DNA of 54,398 bases from Acidobacterium sp. GTDB lineage: Bacteria; Acidobacteriota; Vicinamibacteria; Vicinamibacterales; UBA2999. Location: NCBI GenBank assembly GCA_002737365.1, contig NSIL01000005.1, forward strand, positions 1-54,398. Direction: 5' to 3'. A model generated the notes under the pieces. That model was not told where the DNA came from, made no database searches, and saw only the letters and a program-made list of their open reading frames with translations. The position numbers and the translations under genes were made by a program. Positions 16,962-25,412 of the stretch are shown in pieces. Position 1 is the stretch's first letter. Each line of letters opens with the position of its first letter.

Positions 16962-17756
16962 TCACATCACCGCGCCAAGCATCGTCAGCCCAATCGCCAG
17001 CAACACGGCGCCGAGGGCCGTCCTCAAGACGACGTGCGGTATGCGTGACGACACGGCGGCGCCGACGAGCGCGGCGGGGATCGATCCCGTCAGCAGATTG
17101 CCCAGCAGGTTGAGATCGACACCGCTGATGGCCAGATGCCCGAGGCCGGCACACAGCGCCAACAAAATGGCATGGGCAATGTCGCTGGCCACCAGGCGTG
17201 GCGGCACCAGCCGCGGGTACAGGTGCACCAGCATGACCACGCCCAGCGCGCCGGCGCCCACCGATGTGAGCGTCACCATCACGCCGAGGAGGGCACCGGC
17301 GGCGACGGTCGCCACCGCTCTCCACTCAGCGGAAGCCGATGATGGCGCCGATGCGGAGAGCCGGGCGCCAAGCGCGCGCAACGGCCGGGCAGCCAGCAGG
17401 CTGACGGCGGTCAGCGACACCGCGATGGCAATCGCGGCCTTCACCACCGCCACGGCGTCGTCGGTGGCCTGCCAGTTGGCCAGCCACACGAGCGTAAGCA
17501 CCGAGGCCGGGAGGCTGCCCAACCACAACCGGCGCACCACCGGCCAGTCGATCAGCCGCTGACGCGCATGAAGTCCCGAGACGGCGAGCTTGGTGATCGC
17601 GGCAAACCAGAGGTCGGTGCCGACCGCCACCAGGGGCGCCGTGCCGAAGCCGAGCAACAAGATCGGCGTCATGAGCGCCCCACCGCCGACGCCGGTCATC
17701 CCGACGACGAATCCAGTGAGGGCACCGGCCGCGATCTGAAGGACGTCGATGGTCAC
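16962..17756 (-). CDS. TauE/SafE family exporter, probably sulfite or organosulfonate
   Basis: The GTG start at 17756 overlaps the cysNC stop as GTGA, implying translational coupling. The 264-residue product has about eight hydrophobic segments in the TauE/SafE duplicated pattern, with the family motifs [20 protein letters not shown] near the N-terminus and [20 protein letters not shown] in the second half. The family exports sulfite, sulfoacetate or similar anions. Being last in the cysD-cysNC operon suggests it balances sulfur flux, for example removing sulfite or bringing in sulfate. Direction and substrate cannot be told from the sequence. Confidence 0.85.
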   Translation of the reverse strand: MTIDVLQIAAGALTGFVVGMTGVGGGALMTPILLLGFGTAPLVAVGTDLWFAAITKLAVSGLHARQRLIDWPVVRRLWLGSLPASVLTLVWLANWQATDDAVAVVKAAIAIAVSLTAVSLLAARPLRALGARLSASAPSSASAEWRAVATVAAGALLGVMVTLTSVGAGALGVVMLVHLYPRLVPPRLVASDIAHAILLALCAGLGHLAISGVDLNLLGNLLTGSIPAALVGAAVSSRIPHVVLRTALGAVLLAIGLTMLGAVM

Positions 17757-19579
17757 GGCAGGCGCGCGAACACCTGTTCGGCGCACTCCTCGGGCGAGCG
17801 CCCGGTCGTGACCAGGTGGACATCCGGCGATTCCGGCAGTTCGTACGGGCTGTCGATGCCGGTGAAATTCGGCAACGCACCGCTGCGCGCCTTCGCATAC
17901 AGGCCCTTCGGATCGCGGCGCTCGCACTCCTCAAGCGGCGTGTCCACGAAGACCTCCACGAACGTGCTAGCGGTGAACAGATCGCGCGCCGCGCGCCGTT
18001 CGGCGCAAAACGGCGAAATGAAGGCGACGATCACGATCAGTCCGGCATCGACCATCAGCCGGGCGACTTCGGCGACGCGCCGGATGTTCTCGGCGCGGTC
18101 AGCCTCGGTGAAGCCCAGGTCGCGATTGAGGCCGTGGCGGAGGTTGTCGCCGTCGAGCAGATAGGTGTGCCGGCCCTCGGCATAGAGCCGCTGCTCGAGG
18201 CGGTTGGCGATTGATGACTTGCCCGAACCCGAGAGCCCGGTCAACCATACGCAGCACGGTTGTTGCTGCTTCAATGCCGCGCGCGCCGGGGCCGAGACCT
18301 CCAGCGCCTGCCAGTGGACGTTCGAGGCGCGGCGCAACGCGAAATCGATCATGCCGGCGCCGACCGTCTCGAAGGTGAGCGGGTCAATCAGGATGAAAGC
18401 GCCGAGCGTGCGATTCACCGCGTACGGCTCGAACACCACCGGCTGGGCGGTCGACAGGTTGATCACGCCAATCTCATTCAGCGCGAGGGTCTTCGCCGCC
18501 AGCTGCGCGTCACTGCCGATGTCGATGCGATGCTTGATGGTGGTGACCGAGGCGCGCACTTCCTTCGAGTGCATCTTCAGCAGGTACGAGCGGCCGGGGA
18601 TCAGGTTGTGTTCGCCCATCCACAACAGGCGCGCCTCGAACTGGTCGGCGACGGCGGGCGGCGCGGTCGCGGCCACGATCACGTCGCCCCGGCTCACGTC
18701 CACCTCGTCGTCCAGCGTCAACGTGACTGAGTCGCCGGCCTCGGCCGCGGCCCGTTCGCCGCCCCAGGCGACGATGGTCTTGACACGGGTCTCGAGGCCT
18801 GACGGCAGCACCCGCACGCGGTCGCCCGAGTGCACGGCGCCGGCGCACAGGCGTCCGGCGACGCCGCGAAAATCAGGACCGGGACGGTTGATCCACTGCA
18901 CCGGCATGCGCATCGGCCCCAAGACCGGTGCGCCGGTGACGTCGACGGTTTCCAGATACGAGATCACCGTCGGCCCCTCGTACCACGGCATGCGCGCGCT
19001 GGGCGCCACCAGATGATCGCCTTCGAGTGCGGAGATCGGAATGGGCTGGATGCTGATCACGCCGAGCGCGGCGGCAAACGGCAGGTACGACTCCACGATC
19101 GCGCTGAAGACCTCGCGCGAACAGTCCACCAGGTCCATCTTGTTGACGGCGAGCAGGACGTGCTTGATACCCATCAGCGCGACAATGCGCGTATGACGCC
19201 GCGTCTGTGTCAGCACGCCCTTGCGGGCATCGACCAGGATCACGGCGAGGTCGGCAGTCGAGGCGCCGGTCGCCATGTTCCGCGTGTACTGCTCGTGCCC
19301 CGGCGTGTCGGCCACGATGAAGCGGCGGGCCGCGGTGGCGAAGAAGCGGTAGGCGACGTCGATGGTGATGCCCTGTTCGCGCTCAGCCTGCAGGCCGTCG
19401 ACCAACAACGCGAAGTCGAGGCGGTCGCCCTGGGTGCCGAACTTGCGCGAGTCGGCCTCGAGCGTTCGCAACTGGTCATCGCAGACCGCCCGGGAATCGT
19501 GCAGCAGCCGCCCGATCAGCGTCGACTTGCCGTCATCGACGCTGCCGCAGGTGATCAGCCGGAGGAGAGGGCGGCTCAG
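17753..19579 (-). CDS. cysNC: Bifunctional sulfate adenylyltransferase subunit 1 / APS kinase (CysN-CysC)
   Basis: The fusion makes APS from sulfate and ATP with CysD, then phosphorylates it to PAPS. Residues about 1-420 are the CysN GTPase: P-loop [26 protein letters not shown]. Residues about 435-608 are APS kinase with P-loop GLSGSGKSS and [16 protein letters not shown]. Homology begins right at [12 protein letters not shown], yet no ATG, GTG or TTG is in frame there. The only fitting start is CTG 19579, overlapping the cysD stop as CTGA, so a rare CTG start with coupling is proposed. An ATG at 19759 would add 60 residues unlike the family. The product is 608 residues. Confidence 0.92.
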   Translation of the reverse strand: MSRPLLRLITCGSVDDGKSTLIGRLLHDSRAVCDDQLRTLEADSRKFGTQGDRLDFALLVDGLQAEREQGITIDVAYRFFATAARRFIVADTPGHEQYTRNMATGASTADLAVILVDARKGVLTQTRRHTRIVALMGIKHVLLAVNKMDLVDCSREVFSAIVESYLPFAAALGVISIQPIPISALEGDHLVAPSARMPWYEGPTVISYLETVDVTGAPVLGPMRMPVQWINRPGPDFRGVAGRLCAGAVHSGDRVRVLPSGLETRVKTIVAWGGERAAAEAGDSVTLTLDDEVDVSRGDVIVAATAPPAVADQFEARLLWMGEHNLIPGRSYLLKMHSKEVRASVTTIKHRIDIGSDAQLAAKTLALNEIGVINLSTAQPVVFEPYAVNRTLGAFILIDPLTFETVGAGMIDFALRRASNVHWQALEVSAPARAALKQQQPCCVWLTGLSGSGKSSIANRLEQRLYAEGRHTYLLDGDNLRHGLNRDLGFTEADRAENIRRVAEVARLMVDAGLIVIVAFISPFCAERRAARDLFTASTFVEVFVDTPLEECERRDPKGLYAKARSGALPNFTGIDSPYELPESPDVHLVTTGRSPEECAEQVFARLP

Positions 19580-20466
19580 AAGTAGCCCTCGCGCTTCTTT
19601 CTTTCCATGGACGAGGGCTGGTCGCTGTCGATCAGGCGGCCCTGCCGTTCCGAGGACGCCGCCGCCAGCGTCTCGGCGATGATCGCGGCAATGGTGGTGG
19701 CGCGGCTCTCGATGGCGCCGCTCAGCGGATAGCACCCGAGCGTGCGGAACCGCACCCATCGCCGTTCCGGCTGTTCACCGGGCGCGAGCGGCAACCGCTC
19801 GTCGTCGACCATCACCAGGGTGCCGCTGCGTGGCACGACGGGACGTTCGGCGGCGAAGTAGAGCGGGACCACGGGAATCTGTTCGCGCTCGATGTAGCGC
19901 CAGATGTCGATCTCGGTCCAGTTCGAGAGCGGAAACACGCGCATGGTCTCGCCCGGGTGCAGACGCATGTTGTAGATCGACCAGAGTTCTGGACGCTGCG
20001 CCTTCGGATCCCAGCGGTGGCCGGTCGATCGGAACGAACAAATGCGCTCCTTGGCGCGCGAGGCCTCCTCGTCGCGGCGCGCGCCGCCGAAGATGACGTC
20101 GAAGCGGTGGGCGTCGAGCGCCTGCTTGAGGGCCTCGGTCTTCATGACGTCGGTGTGGTAGCCCGAACCGTGAGTAAAGGGGTTGACGCCGGCGGCCAAG
20201 CCGGCCTGATTGGTGTGCACCAGCAGGCGCATGCCCGATTCGCGCGCCATGCGCTCGCGATGGATGTACATGTCGCGGAATTTCCACGTCGTGTCGACGT
20301 GCAGCAACGGGAACGGCGGCGGCGCGGGATGGAAGGCTTTGCGCGCCAGCTGCAACAGCACCGACGAGTCCTTGCCGATGGAGTACAGCAGGACCGGCCG
20401 TTCGGCGCCGGCCATTGCCTCGCGAAGAATCTCGATGCTCTCCGATTCCAGGACGTCGAGCGTCAT
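19576..20466 (-). CDS. cysD: Sulfate adenylyltransferase subunit 2
   Basis: The 296-residue product is the ATP pyrophosphatase-type small subunit of ATP sulfurylase: [20 protein letters not shown] (PP-loop), [50 protein letters not shown] and the C-terminal [19 protein letters not shown]. The start at ATG 20466 has a GGAG ribosome-binding sequence 6 bases upstream. It is the first gene of the cysD-cysNC-tauE operon, which provides APS/PAPS for assimilation or sulfation. No sulfotransferase or PAPS reductase lies in this window. Confidence 0.95.
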   Translation of the reverse strand: MTLDVLESESIEILREAMAGAERPVLLYSIGKDSSVLLQLARKAFHPAPPPFPLLHVDTTWKFRDMYIHRERMARESGMRLLVHTNQAGLAAGVNPFTHGSGYHTDVMKTEALKQALDAHRFDVIFGGARRDEEASRAKERICSFRSTGHRWDPKAQRPELWSIYNMRLHPGETMRVFPLSNWTEIDIWRYIEREQIPVVPLYFAAERPVVPRSGTLVMVDDERLPLAPGEQPERRWVRFRTLGCYPLSGAIESRATTIAAIIAETLAAASSERQGRLIDSDQPSSMERKKREGYF

Positions 20467-20485
20467 CGGTGCTCCATCATGGCAC

Positions 20486-20640
20486 GACTGCGGCGAAGGT
20501 GACGCGCCGGGCGCATGGCGTAGCCAGATGAACCTGTGCCTCTCACGAGGCTTCGCCCTGGGCGGCGGCGCCCGAGTCGAGGCCATCTTCGAGATGTTCA
20601 ACGTGATGAACGCGTCGAACCCGGCCAGGGGCGCTTCACC
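20486..20640 (+). pseudogene. C-terminal remnant of an Oar-like TonB-dependent receptor
   Basis: The plus-strand frame reads [20 protein letters not shown] then [12 protein letters not shown], closely matching the penultimate barrel strands of Oar-like receptors (compare SELAVFGDFLNLTNSDAN in the intact gene at 7757). No upstream or downstream barrel remains. The fragment is squeezed between cysD and the end of the HIT-family gene. It is interpreted as the relic of a deleted receptor gene. Confidence 0.55.
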
Positions 20641-21076
20641 TGTCGCTGGCGAGCTGGAGACGAATAGCGTCGGCGAGAATGCCGTGGCGAGCCGGCGCGA
20701 ACGCCACCGCCGTCGCCCAGTCGTGCAGCCAGACTGGCTTCGTGCGCAGCGTGGGATCCTCGGCGGCAAACCGCGGGATGACGTGCGCGTGCAGCGCCGG
20801 CTCAACGTTACCGAGAATTTCGTAGTTAATACGTTCGGCTCCTGTCACAGCGAGCACGGCGTCGCCGAGTCGGGCCATGTCGTCGAGGAACTCGCGACGG
20901 GCATCTTCGATGAGCGCGTTCAGGTCTGAGACTACGGGATCCGGCAGCAACAGGCAGTAGCCGCGTGTGATCTGTGGGTCGCCCAGCACGGCCCAGCCCG
21001 ATGCCATGCGCGCGACCACCCTCGCCAACTGCCCTGCTCGTGCCGCTTCAACCTGTCGATGGATGGCGGTTGGCAT
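20636..21076 (-). CDS. HIT-superfamily protein
   Basis: A 146-residue protein with the HIT-fold pattern: [20 protein letters not shown] (strand region), then [28 protein letters not shown], and the histidine-triad-like segment [12 protein letters not shown]. The last histidine of the canonical HxHxH is replaced, as in some HIT branches, so catalytic competence is uncertain. HIT enzymes hydrolyse or transfer nucleotides from dinucleoside polyphosphates and related compounds. ATG 21076 is chosen; the in-frame TTG at 21082 is less likely. It directly follows the CMD-family gene in a three-gene operon. Confidence 0.7.
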   Translation of the reverse strand: MPTAIHRQVEAARAGQLARVVARMASGWAVLGDPQITRGYCLLLPDPVVSDLNALIEDARREFLDDMARLGDAVLAVTGAERINYEILGNVEPALHAHVIPRFAAEDPTLRTKPVWLHDWATAVAFAPARHGILADAIRLQLASDR

Positions 21077-21078
21077 GA

Positions 21079-21573
21079 TCAACGCTCCCCGGTTGCGTGC
21101 GCCACGTTCAAGACCATGGCCAACAGCGCGTAGTAGCCGCAGATGCCAATGGCGTCGAGCACGCCTTGCTCGCCCACCGCCTGGCGAGCGCGAGAGTGAA
21201 GCGGGCCGGCCGGACGGCCCCCGGCGTGAACGGCGCGGCAGAAGTCATAGAGAGCGGCTTCGTCCTCGGGCAGGTCAGGGGGCTGCTGGCCGGCCGCCAG
21301 CGCGTCCACGGTCGACTGTGCCACACCTGCCGACAGCGCGATCGGCGCGTGCAGGTCCCATTCGTATGGCTGGTGCCAGTGGGCCGCGGTGACGAGAATG
21401 ACGAACTCGCTCAGCCGCGGCGGCAGGGCGCTGCGGTAGCGAAGATATTCGCCGAGAGCGCTGACTCGCGTCAGCAGCTCCGGGCTCTTGAGCAACGCGA
21501 CGAAGGGACCGAAGGGATCGGTCCCTCGCAGACGCCTGAACGCATCAACCGCCTGCTGCTCGGCTGGTGTCAC
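21079..21573 (-). CDS. Carboxymuconolactone decarboxylase-family protein
   Basis: The 164-residue all-helical protein contains the CMD core LSEFVILVTAAHWHQPYEWDLH and the following IALSAGV, with no CxxC peroxidase motif of AhpD. Its GTG start overlaps the aminotransferase stop (GTGA), so it is translationally coupled in the operon 22856-20636. CMD proteins include decarboxylases and many enzymes of unknown function. The substrate cannot be inferred. Confidence 0.8.
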   Translation of the reverse strand: MTPAEQQAVDAFRRLRGTDPFGPFVALLKSPELLTRVSALGEYLRYRSALPPRLSEFVILVTAAHWHQPYEWDLHAPIALSAGVAQSTVDALAAGQQPPDLPEDEAALYDFCRAVHAGGRPAGPLHSRARQAVGEQGVLDAIGICGYYALLAMVLNVAHATGER

Positions 21574-22856
21574 GCCGCCGGCACGCCGTTCTTCAGCAGG
21601 TCTTCCATCGCCGCGGCGAACGTGTCGATCTCTTCAAGCGGCGTGTAGATGTTCGGCGTCACGCGAATGCCGTTGTACTCCGGCCGCGTGATCGGCGTCG
21701 TGACAATGCGGTACTGGTCCCACATGAAGGCGTTGATCTTCACGGCCGGGATGTCCTTGATGCCGACACAGCACACACCGTAGACCTGGTCGAGGTCGGT
21801 GTGAAAGACGATGCGCGGGTTGGCCTTGAGCTTGTTCGCCCAGCGCCGCGTCAGGTAGCGCAGGCGCGCCGCCACACGTTCGGTGCCAATCGCCTGGTGG
21901 AACGCCAGCGCTTCGTTGATGGCGGCCTTGGTCGCCGCCGGCGAGGTGCCGATCTCCTCGAACTTGCGGATGTCGTTCTCGTTGCGTTCGGGCGCGGCTT
22001 GCATGGGCCAGGTCTTGGCGATGCGGTCGCGGCGAACGTACAGGAACCCGGTACCGGTCGGCGCCAGCAGCCACTTATGCAGGCTGGTACCGTAGTAATC
22101 CATCTCGAGGTCGCGCAGCTTGAACGGGAAATGCGCCACCGCATGGGCGCCATCGACGATGGTGATGATGCCGCGGGCGCGAGCCATGCGGGCGATGTTC
22201 TGGACCGGGAAGATCTGCCCGGTCAGGTTGGTGATGTGGCAGAAGTGCAGCACCTTGGTGCGCGGAGTGATGGCGCCTTCGAGCATCGCGAACAGACTTT
22301 CGCCGGTGGTCGGCACCGGGAAGTTGACCTTGGTGATCTTCAGCTGATCGCGGCGCGCGCGCTGATCCCAGGTGGTGAGCATGCGGCCGTAGTCCTGCTC
22401 GGTCGTCAGCACTTCGTCGCCGGGCGCGAGGTCGAGGCCGTTCTGGGCAATCTGCAGCGACTCGCTGGAGTTGCGCGTGATGGCCATCTCTTCGGTCTCG
22501 CAGCCGAACTCGGCGGCCAGCCGGCGGCGCACCACTTCAATGTTCCGCTCGATCAGCCCACGGTGATACACCGGCGCCTGATTTGAATAGTCCAGGTAAC
22601 GCTTATAGGCGTCGTGCACCACCGTCGGACTTGGGCAACTGTTGCCGTTGTTCAGGTTGATGAGCGAGCGGTCCAGCGTGAAGGCACTCTGAATGTCGCG
22701 CCAGTAGCTTTCATCCGCCGCGACGTCATCGGGTGTCCGGTTGCCCAACGCGCGGGAGGCCTGGGCCACCAGTTCGATGCTGTTGGTGCCGAGGGCCATG
22801 GCACTGGCGCCGGCGGCACTGGAGATTCGCAGGAACGAGCGTCGGTCGGTCTTCAT
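21570..22856 (-). CDS. Tat-exported class V aminotransferase-like PLP enzyme
   Basis: A 428-residue protein with a twin-arginine signal (DRRSFLRISSAAGASAMALG) followed by an aminotransferase class V / cysteine desulfurase fold: NLNNGNSCPSP, ITRNSSESLQIAQNGL, IVDGAHAVAHFPF, and the PLP-lysine segment YYGTSLHKWLLAPTG. Export of a PLP enzyme is characteristic of isopenicillin-N epimerase-like members. ATG 22856 lies 6 bases after a TATAAT box, implying a leaderless mRNA. It heads an operon with the CMD and HIT genes. The substrate is unknown. Confidence 0.85.
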   Translation of the reverse strand: MKTDRRSFLRISSAAGASAMALGTNSIELVAQASRALGNRTPDDVAADESYWRDIQSAFTLDRSLINLNNGNSCPSPTVVHDAYKRYLDYSNQAPVYHRGLIERNIEVVRRRLAAEFGCETEEMAITRNSSESLQIAQNGLDLAPGDEVLTTEQDYGRMLTTWDQRARRDQLKITKVNFPVPTTGESLFAMLEGAITPRTKVLHFCHITNLTGQIFPVQNIARMARARGIITIVDGAHAVAHFPFKLRDLEMDYYGTSLHKWLLAPTGTGFLYVRRDRIAKTWPMQAAPERNENDIRKFEEIGTSPAATKAAINEALAFHQAIGTERVAARLRYLTRRWANKLKANPRIVFHTDLDQVYGVCCVGIKDIPAVKINAFMWDQYRIVTTPITRPEYNGIRVTPNIYTPLEEIDTFAAAMEDLLKNGVPAA

Positions 22857-22931
22857 GGGCGAATTATAAGACGCCGGGCACATTTTTTGCTGGGTGTCCT
22901 GAAAATGAACCTGGCGCCTTATAATCCGCCC
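22857..22931. promoter_or_regulatory. Mirror-image divergent leaderless promoters
   Basis: GGGCGAATTATAAGACGCC (22857-22875) and GGCGCCTTATAATCCGCCC (22913-22931) are inverted copies with 17 of 19 positions matching. Each copy holds a TATAAT box (minus strand 22868-22863, plus strand 22920-22925) placed 6 bases before the ATG of its gene. Transcription would begin at or next to the start codons, giving two leaderless mRNAs. No good -35 element is visible on either side. Confidence 0.65.
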
Positions 22932-24398
22932 ATGCGAACCATCTCGTTGGGCGTGCTCGCCACCATCCTCTTCCTGACGACCACCAGCGCCGCGCAGGAT
23001 CGCATCGACTTCACCGTGATCGAGAAGATCCGCGCGGAAGGCATGGATCGGTCGAAGGTGTTGGAGACGTTCGACTACCTGACGACGGTCATCGGCCCCC
23101 GGCTCACCAACTCGCCCGCGCACAAGCGCTCCGTCGCGTGGACCCAGGACACCCTCAAGGCCTGGGGCCTGAGCGAGGTGCACGCGGAGCCGTTCCAGTT
23201 CGGACGCGGCTGGACGCTCGATAAGGTCACGGTCGAGATGATCGAGCCGCGTTACATGCCGATGATCGGCTATCCCAAGGGGTGGTCGCCGGCGACCGCC
23301 GGTCGTGTCATCGCGGCGCCGGCATGGCTGCCCGGCCTGGAGGCTGAGGCGCTGAAAGCCCAGGCCGGCAAGTTGAAGGGCGCCATCCTGATGACCAGCC
23401 CGATCCAGCAGTATGCGATCCGGGCGGACCGGCCGGCCGCCAGCGGCGACCTCAAGCAGCCGCAGCCCGCGCCCGGGCGGCCGCCGCAACTGAACGCCGA
23501 ACGCCTGGCGATGCTCAAGACCGAAAGCGTGGCGGTGACGATTGAACCGAACATCGGCGAACACGGCACGGTGTTCGTGACGGGGCGCGATATGGGCGCC
23601 AACTCGGTGCCATCGATCGTGCTCGCCTCGGAACACTACAACCTGGTTGCCAGGTTACTGCAGCAGAAGGTGCCGGTGAAGCTGGCCGTCGATATCCAGG
23701 CCCGCTTCAACGACGACGATTTGAAGACCCACAACGTGATCGCCGAGATTCCCGGTACTGACAATGCCCTCAAGGACGAGATCGTCATGGTCGGCGCGCA
23801 CCTGGACTCGTGGCACACGGGCACCGGTGGCACCGACAACGCCGACGGTGTGGCGACCGTGATGGAGGCCATGCGCATCCTGAAGGTGCTGGGCGTGCGG
23901 CCGCGCCGCACCATTCGCGCCGCGCTGTGGGCCGGCGAAGAACAGGGCCTGCTGGGGTCGAAAGCCTATGTCGCAGAACACCTCGCGGGAGACAAGAACA
24001 AAGCGGCGCGGGACAAGTTCTCGGTCTACTTCAACCTCGACAACGGCTTTCCGCCGATTAGCGGGTTCTACATGGAAGGCAACGACCCGGCGCGCGCGAT
24101 CATGACCGAGTGGCTGAAGCCGGTCGCGAGCATCGGCGCGATCATGCCGGCGCCCGGCCATATCGGCGCCACCGATCACCTGTCGTTCCTCGAGGTCGGC
24201 AGCGCGGGATTCCAGGCGGTGCAAGAGTACGTGAACTACGACGTCCGCACTCATCACACTAATATGGATTTCGCCGAGCGCATCGATCCGGCCGCGCTCA
24301 AGCAGGCGTCGGTGGTGATGGCGACGGTGTTGTACCAGGCGGCGATGCGCGAGGGCACGTTCCCGAAACCCGCGCCGCCGAAGCCCGCTGCCAAGTAA
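22932..24398 (+). CDS. Secreted M28-family zinc metallopeptidase
   Basis: A 488-residue protein with signal peptide (MRTISLGVLATILFLTTTSA) and an M28 aminopeptidase/carboxypeptidase fold. A PA-like insertion occupies about 130-250. The metal-site motifs are GAHLDSWHTGTGGTDNADG (around residue 290), WAGEEQGLLGS (about 338), FNLDNG and RTHHTNMD. It ends in a Pro/Lys-rich tail. A TATAAT box 6 bases before the ATG indicates leaderless transcription, and the promoter is paired with that of the exported aminotransferase. It probably degrades peptides in the periplasm. Confidence 0.88.
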   Translation: MRTISLGVLATILFLTTTSAAQDRIDFTVIEKIRAEGMDRSKVLETFDYLTTVIGPRLTNSPAHKRSVAWTQDTLKAWGLSEVHAEPFQFGRGWTLDKVTVEMIEPRYMPMIGYPKGWSPATAGRVIAAPAWLPGLEAEALKAQAGKLKGAILMTSPIQQYAIRADRPAASGDLKQPQPAPGRPPQLNAERLAMLKTESVAVTIEPNIGEHGTVFVTGRDMGANSVPSIVLASEHYNLVARLLQQKVPVKLAVDIQARFNDDDLKTHNVIAEIPGTDNALKDEIVMVGAHLDSWHTGTGGTDNADGVATVMEAMRILKVLGVRPRRTIRAALWAGEEQGLLGSKAYVAEHLAGDKNKAARDKFSVYFNLDNGFPPISGFYMEGNDPARAIMTEWLKPVASIGAIMPAPGHIGATDHLSFLEVGSAGFQAVQEYVNYDVRTHHTNMDFAERIDPAALKQASVVMATVLYQAAMREGTFPKPAPPKPAAK

Positions 24399-24411
24399 TC
24401 GCTGCTAGCGC

Positions 24412-25335
24412 TCAGGCGCGAACGGCCCAGCGCAATTTCGCGGATGACGCGCGGCGGTTGGCAAACGTTTCGGCCTTGGTCGAGCGCACCACCTGATCGG
24501 CGACCGCCGAATAGACACCCGACCGAAGGCCGGCCAGCAAGGCCTTCTTCACCCGGCGATCTTCGCCGGAGTGAAACGTCACAATCACCACTCGCCCGGC
24601 AGGGGCGAGGCATTGCGGCAGCGCCATCAGCAACCCTTCGAGCGCCGCGAACTCGTCGTTCACGCTGATGCGCAGCGCCTGCAGCGTGCGGCGAACCGAC
24701 ATCTTGACGTCCGCCTTTGGCAGAGCGGGCAGTCGCGCGGTCAAGCCAATTCTCACCAGGCGCGTGAGCGCATGCGTCGTCTCTGGAAGTTCACGCTTGA
24801 GAATGCCAGCGATCAATGCCGCGCGCGGCTCGTCGGCGTTGGCGGCCAGGAGCGCCGCCAGTGCCTGCTCATCAAGTCGGGCGATCAACTGCGCCGCCGT
24901 CTCGCCTTGTGACGGATCCATTCGCATGTCGAGCGGACCGACGCCCCTGAAACTGAAACCACGCTCGGGGCTGTCGTGTTGCATCGACGAGACCCCGAGG
25001 TCCGCGAGGATTACGTTCGCGGCCCCGACGTGTTCGGTCGCCAGTATCTGCTCGAGCATCGAGAAGTTCGCGTGGTGCGCGACGAACGCATCCGGGCCGA
25101 AGCCCGCCGCGCGTAGCCGCTTCTCGGTCCGCGGCAACTCGATCAAATCGACATCGATGCCGATCAGGCGGCCGCCGGGTTGCAGCCGCGCCAGGATGGC
25201 CTGCGCGTGACCGCCGCCGCCGAGCGTGCAATCAACGGCGACCTCGCCGACGGCCGGGCGCAGGTGCTGCAGGACCTCTGCGACCATGATGGGTCGATGG
25301 GTGTTGACGACAGTGGCTGCAGGGCCTTCGACCAT
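24412..25335 (-). CDS. rsmH: 16S rRNA (cytosine1402-N4)-methyltransferase
   Basis: The 307-residue protein shows the RsmH/MraW signatures: HRPIMVAEVLQHLRP, DCTLGGGGHAQAI (SAM-binding loop), ILADLGVSSMQHDSPERGFSF and a C-terminal FHSGEDRRVKK. It methylates C1402 in the ribosomal P site. ATG 25335 is selected because a TAGAAT hexamer ends 7 bases upstream; longer starts would overlap that box. The gene is usually in the cell-division/cell-wall cluster with mraZ and ftsL, but here it stands alone beside unrelated genes. Confidence 0.95.
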   Translation of the reverse strand: MVEGPAATVVNTHRPIMVAEVLQHLRPAVGEVAVDCTLGGGGHAQAILARLQPGGRLIGIDVDLIELPRTEKRLRAAGFGPDAFVAHHANFSMLEQILATEHVGAANVILADLGVSSMQHDSPERGFSFRGVGPLDMRMDPSQGETAAQLIARLDEQALAALLAANADEPRAALIAGILKRELPETTHALTRLVRIGLTARLPALPKADVKMSVRRTLQALRISVNDEFAALEGLLMALPQCLAPAGRVVIVTFHSGEDRRVKKALLAGLRSGVYSAVADQVVRSTKAETFANRRASSAKLRWAVRA

Positions 25336-25342
25336 AGGCCGC

Positions 25343-25405
25343 ATTCTAGAACGTCCCCTTCTCATCTCCGGGCTATCTCGACGGGCGGCGACGCCGTGTT
25401 AGGGT
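25343..25405. promoter_or_regulatory. Divergent -10 elements for rsmH and the propeller gene
   Basis: On the minus strand TAGAAT (25348-25343) ends 7 bases before the rsmH ATG. On the plus strand TAGGGT (25400-25405) ends 7 bases before ATG 25413. Both match the TANNNT leaderless arrangement seen elsewhere in the window. The boxes are the only recognisable signals in this 77-base gap. Confidence 0.5.
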
Positions 25406-25412
25406 GAAACAC

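Noticed and set aside
16918-17325. 136-residue N-terminal extension of the first sulfatase-like protein
   Set aside because: The extension is arginine-rich, overlaps the tauE-like gene in another frame, and a clear signal peptide begins at ATG 16917.
20467-20805. N-terminal extension of CysD
   Set aside because: CysD homology begins at ATG 20466, which has a GGAG sequence. The upstream frame overlaps the receptor relic and is not CysD-like.
22857-23636. Extension of the aminotransferase upstream across the divergent promoter
   Set aside because: It runs antisense through the M28 peptidase. The Tat signal at 22856 is the natural start.
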